A stretch of 64,000 nt of DNA from Mucilaginibacter gossypii (GCF_900100945.1 NZ_FNCG01000002.1:1-64000); one strand, 5' to 3'; shown: positions 8,838 through 17,952, counted from the first letter of the stretch. Made by a program: numbers and translations. Notes: generated from the letters alone by a model not told the origin.

Positions 8838-11594
8838 ATGAAAGGGTTAGTCACACATATCGGTTTGGCTGTGGTGGTTATTCTAACTTGCCTGGGCAAT
8901 TGCTATGCAGACGCGCGTATCGGTTTACAAAACCTGAAATGCGAAATGCTGAACAATCCTTTGGGGATTGGCACCGCTAAACCCCGGCTAAGCTGGCAGA
9001 TTACCAGCGATACACGGAATACCAACCAGGTAGCCTATCAAATTTTAGTAGCCTCAACTCCCGAAAAACTAACAGCAAACCAAGGTGACCTGTGGGATTC
9101 GCACAAAGTGAATTCAACTGAAACCATCATGGTCAACTATGCGGGCAAACCGTTGAGCAGTCGCGCCGAATGTTATTGGAAGGTTAGGGTATGGACAAAT
9201 AACGGTACAAGCATATGGAGCCAATCGGCTAAATGGAGCGTGGGCCTTTTGAACCCGGCAGATTGGAAAGCAAAATGGATAGGTTATGACCGTGGGTTTG
9301 CCTGGGATAGTGTTTCCAAATTTTCCCGGCTTTCGGCAAGGTATTATCGCCGTGGGTTTAGTTTAAATAAAACGATCAAACGCGGCACTGCTTATATAGT
9401 TGGTTTGGGTCATTATGAGTTATATATTAACGGACATGCTATCGGCGATCAGGTTTTGGCTGAAGCACCTACTGACTATACGCAGTCAGTTAAGTACAAC
9501 ACCTTTGATGTTACAGATCGTCTGAAACAGGGCGATAATGCCATTGGAACGGTATTGGGCAACGGCCGCTATTTTACCATGCGACCAAAATATAAGCCTA
9601 AAAAGATCAAAGAATTTGGGTTCCCCAAAATGTTGCTACAACTGGAAGTTGAGTATACCGACGGATCAAAGCAAACTATCATAAGCGATAACAACTGGCA
9701 TTTTACAGCCGATGGCCCCATCCGCACCAATAACGAGTACGATGGCGAGGAATATGACGCCACCAAAGAGTTTCCGGGATGGAACAGTGCGGGTTTTGAC
9801 GACAGCCAATGGCTTATAGCCGAGCTGGTGCCGGCTCCCGGTGGCAAGCTTGACGCGCAGATGAATGAACCGATCAGTGTGATGGATACCATTAAACCTG
9901 TCAGTATCAGTCAGCTTAAAAAAGATGTATGGATATTGGATCTGGGCCAAAATATGGCAGGCTGGTTGCAGATGCGGGTAAAAGGAAACCGGGGGGATAA
10001 AGTAACACTTCGTTATGCAGAGACACTGCAGCCCAATAATGAACTTTATGTAGCTAACCTACGTGATGCCAAAGTAACCGATGTGTATACGCTTAAAGGC
10101 GGGGCGGAAGAATTATGGCACCCGGTATTTGTGTATCATGGTTTCAGATATGTGGAGATCAGCGGTTATCCAGGTAAGCCCGAGTTGGCTGATTTTGAAG
10201 GACAGGTGGTTTACGATGCCTTGCCAACCATCGGCCATTTTGAAACATCTAACGCTATCGTCAATAAGATTTATCATAACGCTTATTGGGGGATCCTGAG
10301 CAATTACAAAGGGATGCCGGTTGATTGCCCGCAGCGTAACGAGCGGATGCCATGGCTTGGCGACAGGGCGGTGGGCTCGCTTGGTGAAAGCTTTGTATTT
10401 GCTAATAGTAATTTCTACGTCAAATGGCTGGATGATATCGCACAGTCGCAAAGGCCGGATGGAGCCATCCCCGATGTAGCGCCCGCTTACTGGAATTATT
10501 ACAGCGATAACATGACCTGGCCCGGTACTTATATCCTGGTGGCCGATATGCTTTACCGTCAGTTTGCCGATAAAGCGCCGATTGAAAAGCATTACGCCTC
10601 CATGAAAAAATGGATGGATTACATGAGGGTCAAATACATGAAAAATACCATCGTCACCAAAGATAAATATGGCGACTGGTGTGTACCGCCCGAATCGTTA
10701 GAGCTGATCCACGCCAAAGATTCATCATTGAATACTGATGGACAACTGATTGCCACAGCCTATTATTATCATTTATGCGGGTTGATGGAAAAGTTCGCGA
10801 CAATGCTGCATAAACCTGCTGATGCGCAGTTTTTTGCTGCCGCTAAGCAGACTGTAGGCAAGGCATTTAACGATAAGTACTTTGATAAAACCACATCAAA
10901 ATACGGCAACAATACAGTCACCGCCAACCTGCTGCCATTGTATTTCGGGATCACGCTATCTGCCAATAAACAAGCTGTATTTAAAAATGTAGTAGCTAAG
11001 ATCAACGAGGCCCATGACCATATCAGCACCGGCGTTATCGGTACACAATGGCTTATGCGTGGCCTTACCGAATTTGGCCGCCCAGATCTGGCCTGGAAAA
11101 TTGCATCTAACACCACTTACCCAAGTTGGGGCTACATGGCCGAAAGGGGCGCTACTACCATCTGGGAGTTATGGAACGGCGACACCGCTAACCCGGCAAT
11201 GAATTCCCGTAACCATATCATGCTTCTGGGCGATCTGATTGCCTGGTTTTATCAGGACATAGCGGGGATAAAAACAGTTAATGCCGGTTTTAAGCAACTG
11301 GTGATGCAACCGGCGGTTATCAAAGGGCTGGATAGAGTCAATGCCTCGTACCAAACAGCTTATGGTCTTGTGAAAAGCAGTTATAACAATACTACGAGCA
11401 GTTTTAACTGGCATGTTGCCATACCGCCAAACAGTTCGGCACTGGTTTATGTGCCTGCAAAAGCTATGGATGAAGTAACCGAGGGCGGGAAGAAAATATC
11501 CATTATAAAATATATTAAACCGGTTAAAATAGAAAACGGGAAAGTGGTGCTCAGCATTGGTTCTGGCGATTATGATTTTGAAGTAAAATATTAA
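8838..11594 (+). CDS. GH78 alpha-L-rhamnosidase, exported
   Basis: An inverting alpha-L-rhamnosidase of family GH78. I take ATG 8838 rather than the in-frame TTG at 8835. The signal peptide ends near residue 26. Domain order follows bacterial GH78 proteins: N-terminal fibronectin-like domain (GIGTAKPRLSWQI), carbohydrate-binding beta-domains, (alpha/alpha)6 barrel and a C-terminal beta-sandwich. The general-acid motif reads DCPQRNERMPW (Glu502), with Asn in place of the usual Asp before the Glu. The base motif is TTIWELWNG (Glu777). L-rhamnose occurs in RG-I backbone and in RG-II side chains. It sits inside the packed operon, 12 bp before a DUF3826 gene. Confidence 0.9.
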   Translation: MKGLVTHIGLAVVVILTCLGNCYADARIGLQNLKCEMLNNPLGIGTAKPRLSWQITSDTRNTNQVAYQILVASTPEKLTANQGDLWDSHKVNSTETIMVNYAGKPLSSRAECYWKVRVWTNNGTSIWSQSAKWSVGLLNPADWKAKWIGYDRGFAWDSVSKFSRLSARYYRRGFSLNKTIKRGTAYIVGLGHYELYINGHAIGDQVLAEAPTDYTQSVKYNTFDVTDRLKQGDNAIGTVLGNGRYFTMRPKYKPKKIKEFGFPKMLLQLEVEYTDGSKQTIISDNNWHFTADGPIRTNNEYDGEEYDATKEFPGWNSAGFDDSQWLIAELVPAPGGKLDAQMNEPISVMDTIKPVSISQLKKDVWILDLGQNMAGWLQMRVKGNRGDKVTLRYAETLQPNNELYVANLRDAKVTDVYTLKGGAEELWHPVFVYHGFRYVEISGYPGKPELADFEGQVVYDALPTIGHFETSNAIVNKIYHNAYWGILSNYKGMPVDCPQRNERMPWLGDRAVGSLGESFVFANSNFYVKWLDDIAQSQRPDGAIPDVAPAYWNYYSDNMTWPGTYILVADMLYRQFADKAPIEKHYASMKKWMDYMRVKYMKNTIVTKDKYGDWCVPPESLELIHAKDSSLNTDGQLIATAYYYHLCGLMEKFATMLHKPADAQFFAAAKQTVGKAFNDKYFDKTTSKYGNNTVTANLLPLYFGITLSANKQAVFKNVVAKINEAHDHISTGVIGTQWLMRGLTEFGRPDLAWKIASNTTYPSWGYMAERGATTIWELWNGDTANPAMNSRNHIMLLGDLIAWFYQDIAGIKTVNAGFKQLVMQPAVIKGLDRVNASYQTAYGLVKSSYNNTTSSFNWHVAIPPNSSALVYVPAKAMDEVTEGGKKISIIKYIKPVKIENGKVVLSIGSGDYDFEVKY

Positions 11595-11606
11595 AGCAAC
11601 ATTGAT

Positions 11607-12332
11607 ATGAAAAAATTAAATAGGACGGGTGCAATGCTGATAGCTTTACTATCGCTGTCGGGCACATTGAAAGCCCAGGAACAACAGGCAGCTAAAGCAG
11701 TTGCATCTCCCGAAGCACAGGCCAAAGCCGATGCCGAAGTGGAAAAAAAAGCTACGGATTGGGTTGCCTCATTATCGCTTACTGATACTGCAAAGGCTAC
11801 CCGCGTAAAAAATGTAATAGCAACGCATCTCAAAGCCATCCGCGACTGGAATAACAGTCATTCGTACGAGTCAGTACCGGCAGGTATTGATCCGGCTACG
11901 GGTAAAACTTTGAGCACCATGGACAGGCAGGTCATCATAAACTCTTCGCTGCCAAAATCGGTACACGAAAACCTGATGACCGGTTTGCGTAAAGACCTCA
12001 CCGAAGAACAGGTTGAAGCCGTACTTGATAAATACACCATCGGCAAAGTGGCCTTTACGCTGGCGGGTTATAAATCTATCATCCCCGACCTGACTCCTGT
12101 TGAAGAAGCGACAATCCTCGCTAATCTGAAGCAAGCCCGTGAACAGGCTGTCGACTTTAAAAATATCAAACAGGTATCGGCCATTTTTGAGATCTACAAA
12201 ACCAAAAACGAGCAATACCTCAACAGTAACGGCCGTAACTGGCACAAGCTATACGGCGATTATACCAAAGCCATCATCGCAAAAAAAGCTGCTGATAAAG
12301 CAGCAAAGGATAAGGCTGCCACTCAAAAATAA
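11607..12332 (+). CDS. DUF3826 exported protein, role unknown
   Basis: A 241-residue exported, largely helical protein. A signal peptide (ending LKAQ) is followed by an Ala/Lys-rich helix, a core with W-V-x-S-L-x-L-x-D-x-x-K and H-L-K-x-I-R-x-W, and a second Lys/Ala-rich tail (IIAKKAADKAAKDKAATQK). I recognise it as the DUF3826 family, which recurs in Bacteroidota polysaccharide loci, often beside rhamnosidases and pectin-related genes. No catalytic motif is evident. It may be a periplasmic scaffold or chaperone rather than an enzyme, but this is a guess. It lies 12 bp after the GH78 gene and 7 bp before the sialidase-fold gene, so it is co-transcribed with them. Confidence 0.75.
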   Translation: MKKLNRTGAMLIALLSLSGTLKAQEQQAAKAVASPEAQAKADAEVEKKATDWVASLSLTDTAKATRVKNVIATHLKAIRDWNNSHSYESVPAGIDPATGKTLSTMDRQVIINSSLPKSVHENLMTGLRKDLTEEQVEAVLDKYTIGKVAFTLAGYKSIIPDLTPVEEATILANLKQAREQAVDFKNIKQVSAIFEIYKTKNEQYLNSNGRNWHKLYGDYTKAIIAKKAADKAAKDKAATQK

Positions 12333-12339
12333 TTGTACT

Positions 12340-13470
12340 ATGCTAAGAAAGATCTTGTTCGCCGGTGCAGTAAGCTGCTTATTTATAATCAACGCCTTTG
12401 CCCAAAATCCATGGCGCAAGGGGATTGTGAAGGATGAGTTTATATACGATAAAGCGCCATACCCGGAATGCCATGCAGCAACTATAGCCGAAACCCCGAC
12501 CGGCCTTGTTGCCTCATGGTTTGGGGGCACCAAAGAGCGCAATCCCGATGTATGTATCTGGGTGAGCCGTTTTGTTAATGGCAAATGGACAGAGGGTATC
12601 AACGTAGCCAACGGCATCCAGAACGATACTTTACGCTATGCCTGCTGGAACCCGGTGTTGTACCAGGTGCCCAAAGGCGAATTACAGCTTTACTACAAAA
12701 TAGGCCCAAGCCCGGCAAAATGGAAGGGTTTTATAAAAACATCTAAAGATGGCGGCATCACCTGGTCGGAGCAAAAGGCTTTGCCCGATGGCTTTTTAGG
12801 GCCGATCAAAAACAAACCGGTACTGCTTAAAAACGGCACGCTGTTAAGTCCGGTAAGTACCGAAGGCAAAGCCTGGCAGGTGCATTTTGAAGCCACCAAA
12901 GATTTCGGCAAAAACTGGACAATGATAGGCCCAATCAGCGATGGTAAAGATTTGAAAGCCATACAACCCAGTATTTTAACTTATAAAGATGGCCGGCTGC
13001 AGGCCCTTTGCCGCAGTCAGAACAGGGCGATATTAAGCACATGGTCTAAGGATGGCGGACAAACCTGGTCGCCTTTGGAAAAGACCAGTCTGCCCAATAA
13101 CAATTCCGGTACCGATGCTGTGACTTTGAAAGATGGCCGTCAGTTATTGGTTTATAACCACGTTTTGCCGCCAGGAAACCTGGCTAAAGGAGCCCGTACG
13201 CCTTTGAACGTAGCTGTTTCTAAAGATGGTGTGACCTGGTACGCAGCGTCGATCCTGGAGGATTCACCTATCAGCCAGTATTCTTATCCATCGGTCATCC
13301 AAACTTCGGATGGGATGGTGCATGTGGTTTATACCTGGCGCAGGCAAAAGATAAAACATGTGGTTATTGATCCTTCAAAATTAGAGATGGAGGAAATAAA
13401 GGATGGTATTTGGCCAAAGGTGGATGGTTATACGCCGCCGGTACCGGTTGGGGAGACTAAGGATTTGTAA
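12340..13470 (+). CDS. Sialidase-family (predicted neuraminidase type) propeller, exported
   Basis: A 376-residue exported six-bladed propeller. ATG 12340 is chosen because it lies 7 bp after the DUF3826 stop and opens a signal peptide (LRKILFAGAVSCLFIINAFAQ); a longer reading from 12139 would run through the upstream gene. Two textbook Asp boxes are visible, SKDGGITWSE and SKDGGQTW, plus SKDGVTWYA. The N-terminal block PECHAATIAETPTGLVASWFGG is typical of the predicted neuraminidase group. Ulosonic-acid release (Kdo or Dha of RG-II) is an attractive role because sialidase-fold enzymes recognise alpha-keto-acid sugars, but this is inference. It is the last gene before a 261-bp repeat-filled gap. 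Confidence 0.75.
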   Translation: MLRKILFAGAVSCLFIINAFAQNPWRKGIVKDEFIYDKAPYPECHAATIAETPTGLVASWFGGTKERNPDVCIWVSRFVNGKWTEGINVANGIQNDTLRYACWNPVLYQVPKGELQLYYKIGPSPAKWKGFIKTSKDGGITWSEQKALPDGFLGPIKNKPVLLKNGTLLSPVSTEGKAWQVHFEATKDFGKNWTMIGPISDGKDLKAIQPSILTYKDGRLQALCRSQNRAILSTWSKDGGQTWSPLEKTSLPNNNSGTDAVTLKDGRQLLVYNHVLPPGNLAKGARTPLNVAVSKDGVTWYAASILEDSPISQYSYPSVIQTSDGMVHVVYTWRRQKIKHVVIDPSKLEMEEIKDGIWPKVDGYTPPVPVGETKDL

Positions 13471-13500
13471 GTGAAATAGACTCTGAGGGGCAAAAAAAGC

Positions 13501-13598
13501 GTCATGCCGAACTTGTTTCGGCACCCCACAGGACAGGTAGTCGATTTGCTTAGCATGATCGCTTAGCGAGTGGGGTGCTGAAACAAGTTACCCATGAC
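13501..13598. repeat. Intergenic inverted repeat (98 bp)
   Basis: Arms 13510-13528 (AACTTGTTTCGGCACCCCA) and 13571-13589 (TGGGGTGCTGAAACAAGTT) pair with a single mismatch. Outer bases GTCATG (13501-13506) and CATGAC (13593-13598) extend the stem. The short loop region holds a direct repeat of GCTTAGC. It could act as a terminator-like attenuation point between the two halves of the operon, but it lacks a terminal T-run. A repeat-element origin is more likely. Confidence 0.7.
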
Positions 13599-13622
13599 CA
13601 TGATTTGGTTAATTGTTTCAAT

Positions 13623-13716
13623 GTAGAGACGCATAATTGCGTCTCTCGTAGGACAAGCCGGCTAAAAGGGGGGAACGCTTGATTTGCATGCGGGAGACGC
13701 AATTATGCGTCTCTAC
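13623..13716. repeat. MITE/REP-like element, copy 1 (inverted copy at 50211-50308)
   Basis: Both ends carry the self-complementary core GAGACGCATAATTGCGTCTC or its complement (13626-13645 and 13694-13713), and the two ends are inverted copies of each other. The right-end flank GCATGCGGG matches, in reverse complement, the left-end flank of the element at 50211-50308. The two copies are therefore related beyond the palindrome and sit in opposite orientation. It ends 15 bp before the ATG at 13732, so it occupies the leader of the downstream gene. Confidence 0.75.
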
Positions 13717-13731
13717 AAAATAAATAAAACA

Positions 13732-15132
13732 ATGAAAAAACTGATCTATATACTGGTAACCTGCCTCATCGCCATGAGTTTCACTGCCCATGCGCAGCAA
13801 ACTACCGATGCCATGTACAGGAAAACCCTGAAGGAGGTGCTTGATGAAGTGCAGGACAAATATCATGTAAAGATCAAATACACCGCTGCTCAGGTTGAGG
13901 GTAAATGGGTTAACTATGCCCAATGGCGTTTCAGGCCCAATGTGGATACGACCCTGGCCAACGTTCTTACCCCGCTTGATCTGAAGGTGAATAAAGAAGC
14001 TCCCGGCAGGTATAAGCTCAAAGAATATGAATACTTCCGCTGGTCGGTAAGCGACGGCTGGAAGGAGCTTGACAGGATAACCTCCCAATACCACGACCGT
14101 GATACCTGGGAACAACGCAAAGCCATGTTAAAACCTGAGCTTTATAAAGCTTTAGAATTATCGCCTCTGCCTGCTAAACCAGCTTCAAAACCAATCATCA
14201 CCCCCAAAAGGGTTTTTGACGGTTATACAGTTGAAAATATCGCCATTGAAATACTGCCCGGTTTGTACATCAATGGTTCGTTGTATAAACCGCTGAAAAT
14301 TAAAGGTAAGATCCCGGTGGTACTAAGTCCGGATGGGCATTGGGAGCACCAGCGTTACCGTGCCGATTGCCAGATCCGTTGTGCATCGCTTGCGCGGATG
14401 GGGACGATGGCTTACAGTTACGACCTTTTTGCCTGGGGCGAATCTTTGCTGCAATTTAAGGATGAGGATCACCGCCGCAGCCTGGCGCAAACTATCCAGG
14501 CACTTGGCGCTATCCGGATCCTGGATTATGTGCTTTCGCTTAAGGAAACCGACCCTGAGCGGGTAGGGATCAGCGGCGGATCGGGTGGAGGGAGCCATAC
14601 CGTTTTAATGACCGCCATGGATGACCGGATCAAGCTTAGCGCTCCGGTGGTGTCGGTGTCGTCATATTTTTATGGAGGATGCCCTTGCGAAAGCGGAATG
14701 CCTATCCATCAATGCGGCAACGGAACAGATAATGTAGAATTGGCCGCTATGGCTGCACCGCGGCCGCAATTGCTGATCTCCGACGGGCAGGACTGGACCG
14801 CTAATATGCCCGAGCATGATTTTCCTTACCTACAAAAGATCTATGGCTATTATGGGGTTACAAACAAAGTAGAGAATGTACACTTGCCCAATGAAGGCCA
14901 TGATTTCGGTCCGTCAAAAAGGGCTGCGTTGTATGCTTTCGTAGCTAAAAATTTCCACTTGGATCTTAATAAAATTAAAGACAGCAGCGGCAATTTCGAT
15001 GATAATAAAGTCACCATTGAAAAAGAACCTGCCATGTATGTATTTGGCAATAAGGGCGAAAAACTCCCTGCCAATGCCATAAAAGGTTTTGATCAGTTAG
15101 AGAAAGTATTTGAGCAGGCCACAAAAAAATAA
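13732..15132 (+). CDS. Alpha/beta-hydrolase carbohydrate esterase with N-terminal STN-like domain
   Basis: An exported esterase of 466 residues from ATG 13732. An earlier in-frame start at 13684 lies inside the repeat element and adds no plausible signal. After a signal peptide ending AHAQ, about 75 residues (TLKEVLDEVQDKYHVKIKY to GRYKLK) read like the short STN domain of TonB receptors and secretins. The catalytic part has a G-I-S-G-G-S-G-G-G-S nucleophile elbow and a late NEGHDFGPS segment with the probable catalytic His. Related proteins are annotated as acetylxylan esterases. The pectin methylesterase BT1017 (CE19) of the B. thetaiotaomicron RG-II system is also an alpha/beta-hydrolase, so a pectin or RG-II esterase role is possible. 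Substrate unproven. Confidence 0.7.
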   Translation: MKKLIYILVTCLIAMSFTAHAQQTTDAMYRKTLKEVLDEVQDKYHVKIKYTAAQVEGKWVNYAQWRFRPNVDTTLANVLTPLDLKVNKEAPGRYKLKEYEYFRWSVSDGWKELDRITSQYHDRDTWEQRKAMLKPELYKALELSPLPAKPASKPIITPKRVFDGYTVENIAIEILPGLYINGSLYKPLKIKGKIPVVLSPDGHWEHQRYRADCQIRCASLARMGTMAYSYDLFAWGESLLQFKDEDHRRSLAQTIQALGAIRILDYVLSLKETDPERVGISGGSGGGSHTVLMTAMDDRIKLSAPVVSVSSYFYGGCPCESGMPIHQCGNGTDNVELAAMAAPRPQLLISDGQDWTANMPEHDFPYLQKIYGYYGVTNKVENVHLPNEGHDFGPSKRAALYAFVAKNFHLDLNKIKDSSGNFDDNKVTIEKEPAMYVFGNKGEKLPANAIKGFDQLEKVFEQATKK

Positions 15133-15135
15133 GTT

Positions 15136-16020
15136 ATGAAAAATAGGTTGATATTAAGTTTATGGATAGTGATAATGGTATGCACCCTCTTTATTCCTGC
15201 AATGGCTCAAACCTCATCAAAGCAGCGCTACAAAGTAGCGGTAGTTGATTTGATGATCCTTAAACGGCAAAAGTTGGGTGCATTTCAACTGGCTAAGGAG
15301 ATTGGTGCAGATGGCGTAGAAGTAGATATGGGGGGGCTTGGTGATCGCGAAACTTTTGATAACCAGCTGGCTAATGATTCAATCAGAAAAGTGTTTTTAA
15401 GCAAGGCGAAAGAACTAAGACTGGAAATTCCGTCCATGGGCATGACCGGCTTTTTCGCCCAATCATTTGCCGAACGGCCAACCGCAATTAAAGCGGCTAC
15501 CGATTGTATCAACACCATGAAACAAATGGGTGTTAAAATTGGCTTTTTACCGATGGGGATCAAAGGCGATCTCGTGAAATTTCCTGAATTGCGCCCGGCT
15601 ATTGTTTCCCGCCTGAAAGAGGTAGCTAAAATAGCCGAAAAGGCAGGTGTAATAATAGGTATTGAAACGGCGCTGGATGCCAAAAGTGAATTGCAGCTAT
15701 TGAAAGATATAGGCTCGCCGGCCATCAAAAGCTATTTCAATTTTGAAAACGCCATCAGAAACGGCCGCGACCTGGATAAGGAGCTTCAAATATTGGGTAA
15801 AAAATACATCATTCAGATCCATTGTACAAATGATGATGGCGTTTGGCTGCAAAATGACCCTAAAATCAATTTGGAACATGTAAAAGCCACTTTAGATAAA
15901 ATGGGTTGGACAGGCTGGTTAGTGATTGAACGCTCGCGCGATGCCAAAGACCCACGGAACGTTAAGTGGAATTTCAGCGCCAATACCTCATACGTAAAAT
16001 CAATTTTTCAGGCTAAGTAA
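15136..16020 (+). CDS. Exported xylose-isomerase-like TIM-barrel protein (sugar epimerase family)
   Basis: A 294-residue TIM-barrel of the sugar phosphate isomerase/epimerase (AP endonuclease family 2) superfamily. Family features: EIGADGVEVDMGG, GVIIGIETALDAK, and a metal-binding series with IQIHCTNDDG and a C-terminal VIERSRD. Unlike cytoplasmic relatives it opens with a signal peptide (hydrophobic 5-22, ending AMAQ), so it should act in the periplasm, where sugar phosphates are not expected. Exported members of this group sit in many Bacteroidota sugar loci; keto-sugar isomerisation or elimination on oxidised glycosides are conceivable activities. It follows the esterase by 3 bp. Confidence 0.7.
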   Translation: MKNRLILSLWIVIMVCTLFIPAMAQTSSKQRYKVAVVDLMILKRQKLGAFQLAKEIGADGVEVDMGGLGDRETFDNQLANDSIRKVFLSKAKELRLEIPSMGMTGFFAQSFAERPTAIKAATDCINTMKQMGVKIGFLPMGIKGDLVKFPELRPAIVSRLKEVAKIAEKAGVIIGIETALDAKSELQLLKDIGSPAIKSYFNFENAIRNGRDLDKELQILGKKYIIQIHCTNDDGVWLQNDPKINLEHVKATLDKMGWTGWLVIERSRDAKDPRNVKWNFSANTSYVKSIFQAK

Positions 16021-16029
16021 TTAACGTAA

Positions 16030-17952
16030 ATGAATATCCGCCGCATAGTTGTTTTGATATTGCTGTTAAATGTTATTTTGACAGGTAGCCTCTTTGCGGC
16101 CGAAATCTGGGTAGCACCTAAAGGCTCCGATACCAACACGGGCACCCGCGAGCAACCGCTGGCAACCTTAGCGATGGCCATCAGGAAAGCCCGTGAACTG
16201 AGGCGGTTAAACGATCCATCAATAAAAAGCGGTATTCATATCAAAGTCGCGGCCGGACTTTACAGGTTAGATGAACCATTATTTATCCGCCCGGAAGATT
16301 CAGGTACTGCTGATAGTCCAACCATTATAGAGGGTGAGGGCATTGGTAAAACTGTTTTAAGTGGTGGCATTAAGGTAAGTGGATGGCGTAAAGTAAATTA
16401 TGCCATCCCCGGTTTGCCGGCAGAAGCTAAAGGCAATGTTTGGGTTGCCGACGGGCCCATTATAGGCGATGAGCCATTACAATTCAGACAACTATGGGTG
16501 AATGATGAAAAGGCTGTTCGCACCCGGGATACCGAAGCTCCGCTCATGAACCGCATCCTTTCCTGGGATCATAAAACCCAAACCTGTGTAATCCCATGGT
16601 CTGCTTCAGCCGATACCGCTCACCTTAAGGGTTTGGAGATGTTTATTCACCAGTGGTGGGCTATAGCCATTTTGAGGGTTAAAGCAGTTAAGGTAATGGG
16701 GGACAGCGCGAGCTTATCATTTTATCAACCCGAAAGCCGCATCCAGTCAGAGCACCCCTGGCCAGCGCCCTGGATCTCCAAAAAAAAGGGTAACTCAGCG
16801 TTTTATCTCAGCAATGCTATCAGCTTTTTGAACAAGCCCGGCGAGTGGTTTCACGACCGGAAGGCTAATAAAATTTATTACATCTCTCGCAAAGGCGAAG
16901 ATCTGCAAACAGCTACGGTAACCGTTCCGCAATTGGAAACCCTGGTTAAAATGCAGGGCTCTATCGATGCAACGGTTAGCTACTTCAGCTTTAAAAATAT
17001 CAGCTTTGAACACAGCAGCTGGCTTCACCCGTCAAAAGAAGGTTTGGTGCCGCATCAGGCCGGGATGTACATGGTGGATGCCTACAAATTGAAAACTCCC
17101 GGCACACCGGATAAAAAGGGATTGGAAAACCAGGCATGGGTAGGTAGACCAAAGGCAGCGGTTGAGGTGGCTTACGCGTCGCATATTACCTTCGATGGTT
17201 GCGGTTTTGAACATATGGCTTCGACTGGCTTGGATTTTCAGCGCAGTACACACCATGATGTGGTTAAAGGCAGCCTCTTTAAAGACATTGGGGGGACTGC
17301 TGTACTTGACGGCGTTTATTCCGACGAGGCACAGGAAGTTCATCTGCCCTACAATCCAACTGATAAACGGGAGATCTGTACCAACGATACCATCACCAAT
17401 AATTTAATTACCGATGCAACCAATGAAGACTGGGGTTGTGTTGGCATAGGCGCGGGCTATGTTAAAGGTATCAGCATAACACATAATGAGGTTTGCGAAG
17501 TAAACTACTCCGGCATCAGTATGGGCTGGGGATGGACTAAGACTATTAACGCCATGAGCGATAACCGCATCATAGCCAATAAAATCCACCATTACGCCCG
17601 CAATATGTATGATGTGGCGGCCATCTACACGCTATCGGCACAGCCCGGCTCGGTTATCAGCAATAATTACGTGGATAGCATTTACAAAGCACCTTACGCA
17701 CATGACCCACAGCATTGGTTTTACCTGTATACCGATGAGGGATCGTCATACATAACCATCAAAAATAACTGGTGCCCGGCAGATAAATTCCTGAAAAATG
17801 CCAACGGTCCCGGTAATGTTTGGGAAAATAACGGTCCGCAGGTTGATGCAGCCGTAAAGCAATCAGCAGGTATAGAACGGCCTTATCAGTATCTGTTTCA
17901 ATATCGTCATGTAAACCGGGGTAACTGGCCCATCAATCATAAAACAGAATGA
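16030..17952 (+). CDS. Right-handed beta-helix glycosidase, GH141-like, exported
   Basis: A 640-residue exported parallel beta-helix protein. The start of the mature protein, EIWVAPKGSDTNTGTREQPLATL, is the classic opening of secreted beta-helix enzymes. Repeated helix turns rich in Asn and His follow (ITFDGCGFEHMASTGLDF, IHHYARNMYDVAAIYTLS, ISNNYVDSIY). The layout and length resemble GH141, whose founding member BT1002 is an alpha-L-fucosidase acting on RG-II; other GH141 proteins are xylanases. Since RG-II carries 2-O-methyl-L-fucose and L-galactose, a fucosidase-like role is plausible. Assignment to GH141 is by overall resemblance, not by catalytic residues. Its end overlaps the next gene by 4 bp. 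Confidence 0.65.
   Translation: MNIRRIVVLILLLNVILTGSLFAAEIWVAPKGSDTNTGTREQPLATLAMAIRKARELRRLNDPSIKSGIHIKVAAGLYRLDEPLFIRPEDSGTADSPTIIEGEGIGKTVLSGGIKVSGWRKVNYAIPGLPAEAKGNVWVADGPIIGDEPLQFRQLWVNDEKAVRTRDTEAPLMNRILSWDHKTQTCVIPWSASADTAHLKGLEMFIHQWWAIAILRVKAVKVMGDSASLSFYQPESRIQSEHPWPAPWISKKKGNSAFYLSNAISFLNKPGEWFHDRKANKIYYISRKGEDLQTATVTVPQLETLVKMQGSIDATVSYFSFKNISFEHSSWLHPSKEGLVPHQAGMYMVDAYKLKTPGTPDKKGLENQAWVGRPKAAVEVAYASHITFDGCGFEHMASTGLDFQRSTHHDVVKGSLFKDIGGTAVLDGVYSDEAQEVHLPYNPTDKREICTNDTITNNLITDATNEDWGCVGIGAGYVKGISITHNEVCEVNYSGISMGWGWTKTINAMSDNRIIANKIHHYARNMYDVAAIYTLSAQPGSVISNNYVDSIYKAPYAHDPQHWFYLYTDEGSSYITIKNNWCPADKFLKNANGPGNVWENNGPQVDAAVKQSAGIERPYQYLFQYRHVNRGNWPINHKTE

Noticed and set aside
10113..10592. 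159-codon minus-strand open frame inside the GH78 gene
   Set aside because: Antisense shadow of a well-supported gene, with no recognisable protein features.
12139..12339. Upstream extension of the sialidase-family gene
   Set aside because: It overlaps 190 bp of the DUF3826 gene and gives a basic, low-complexity N terminus; ATG 12340 gives a signal peptide with normal spacing.
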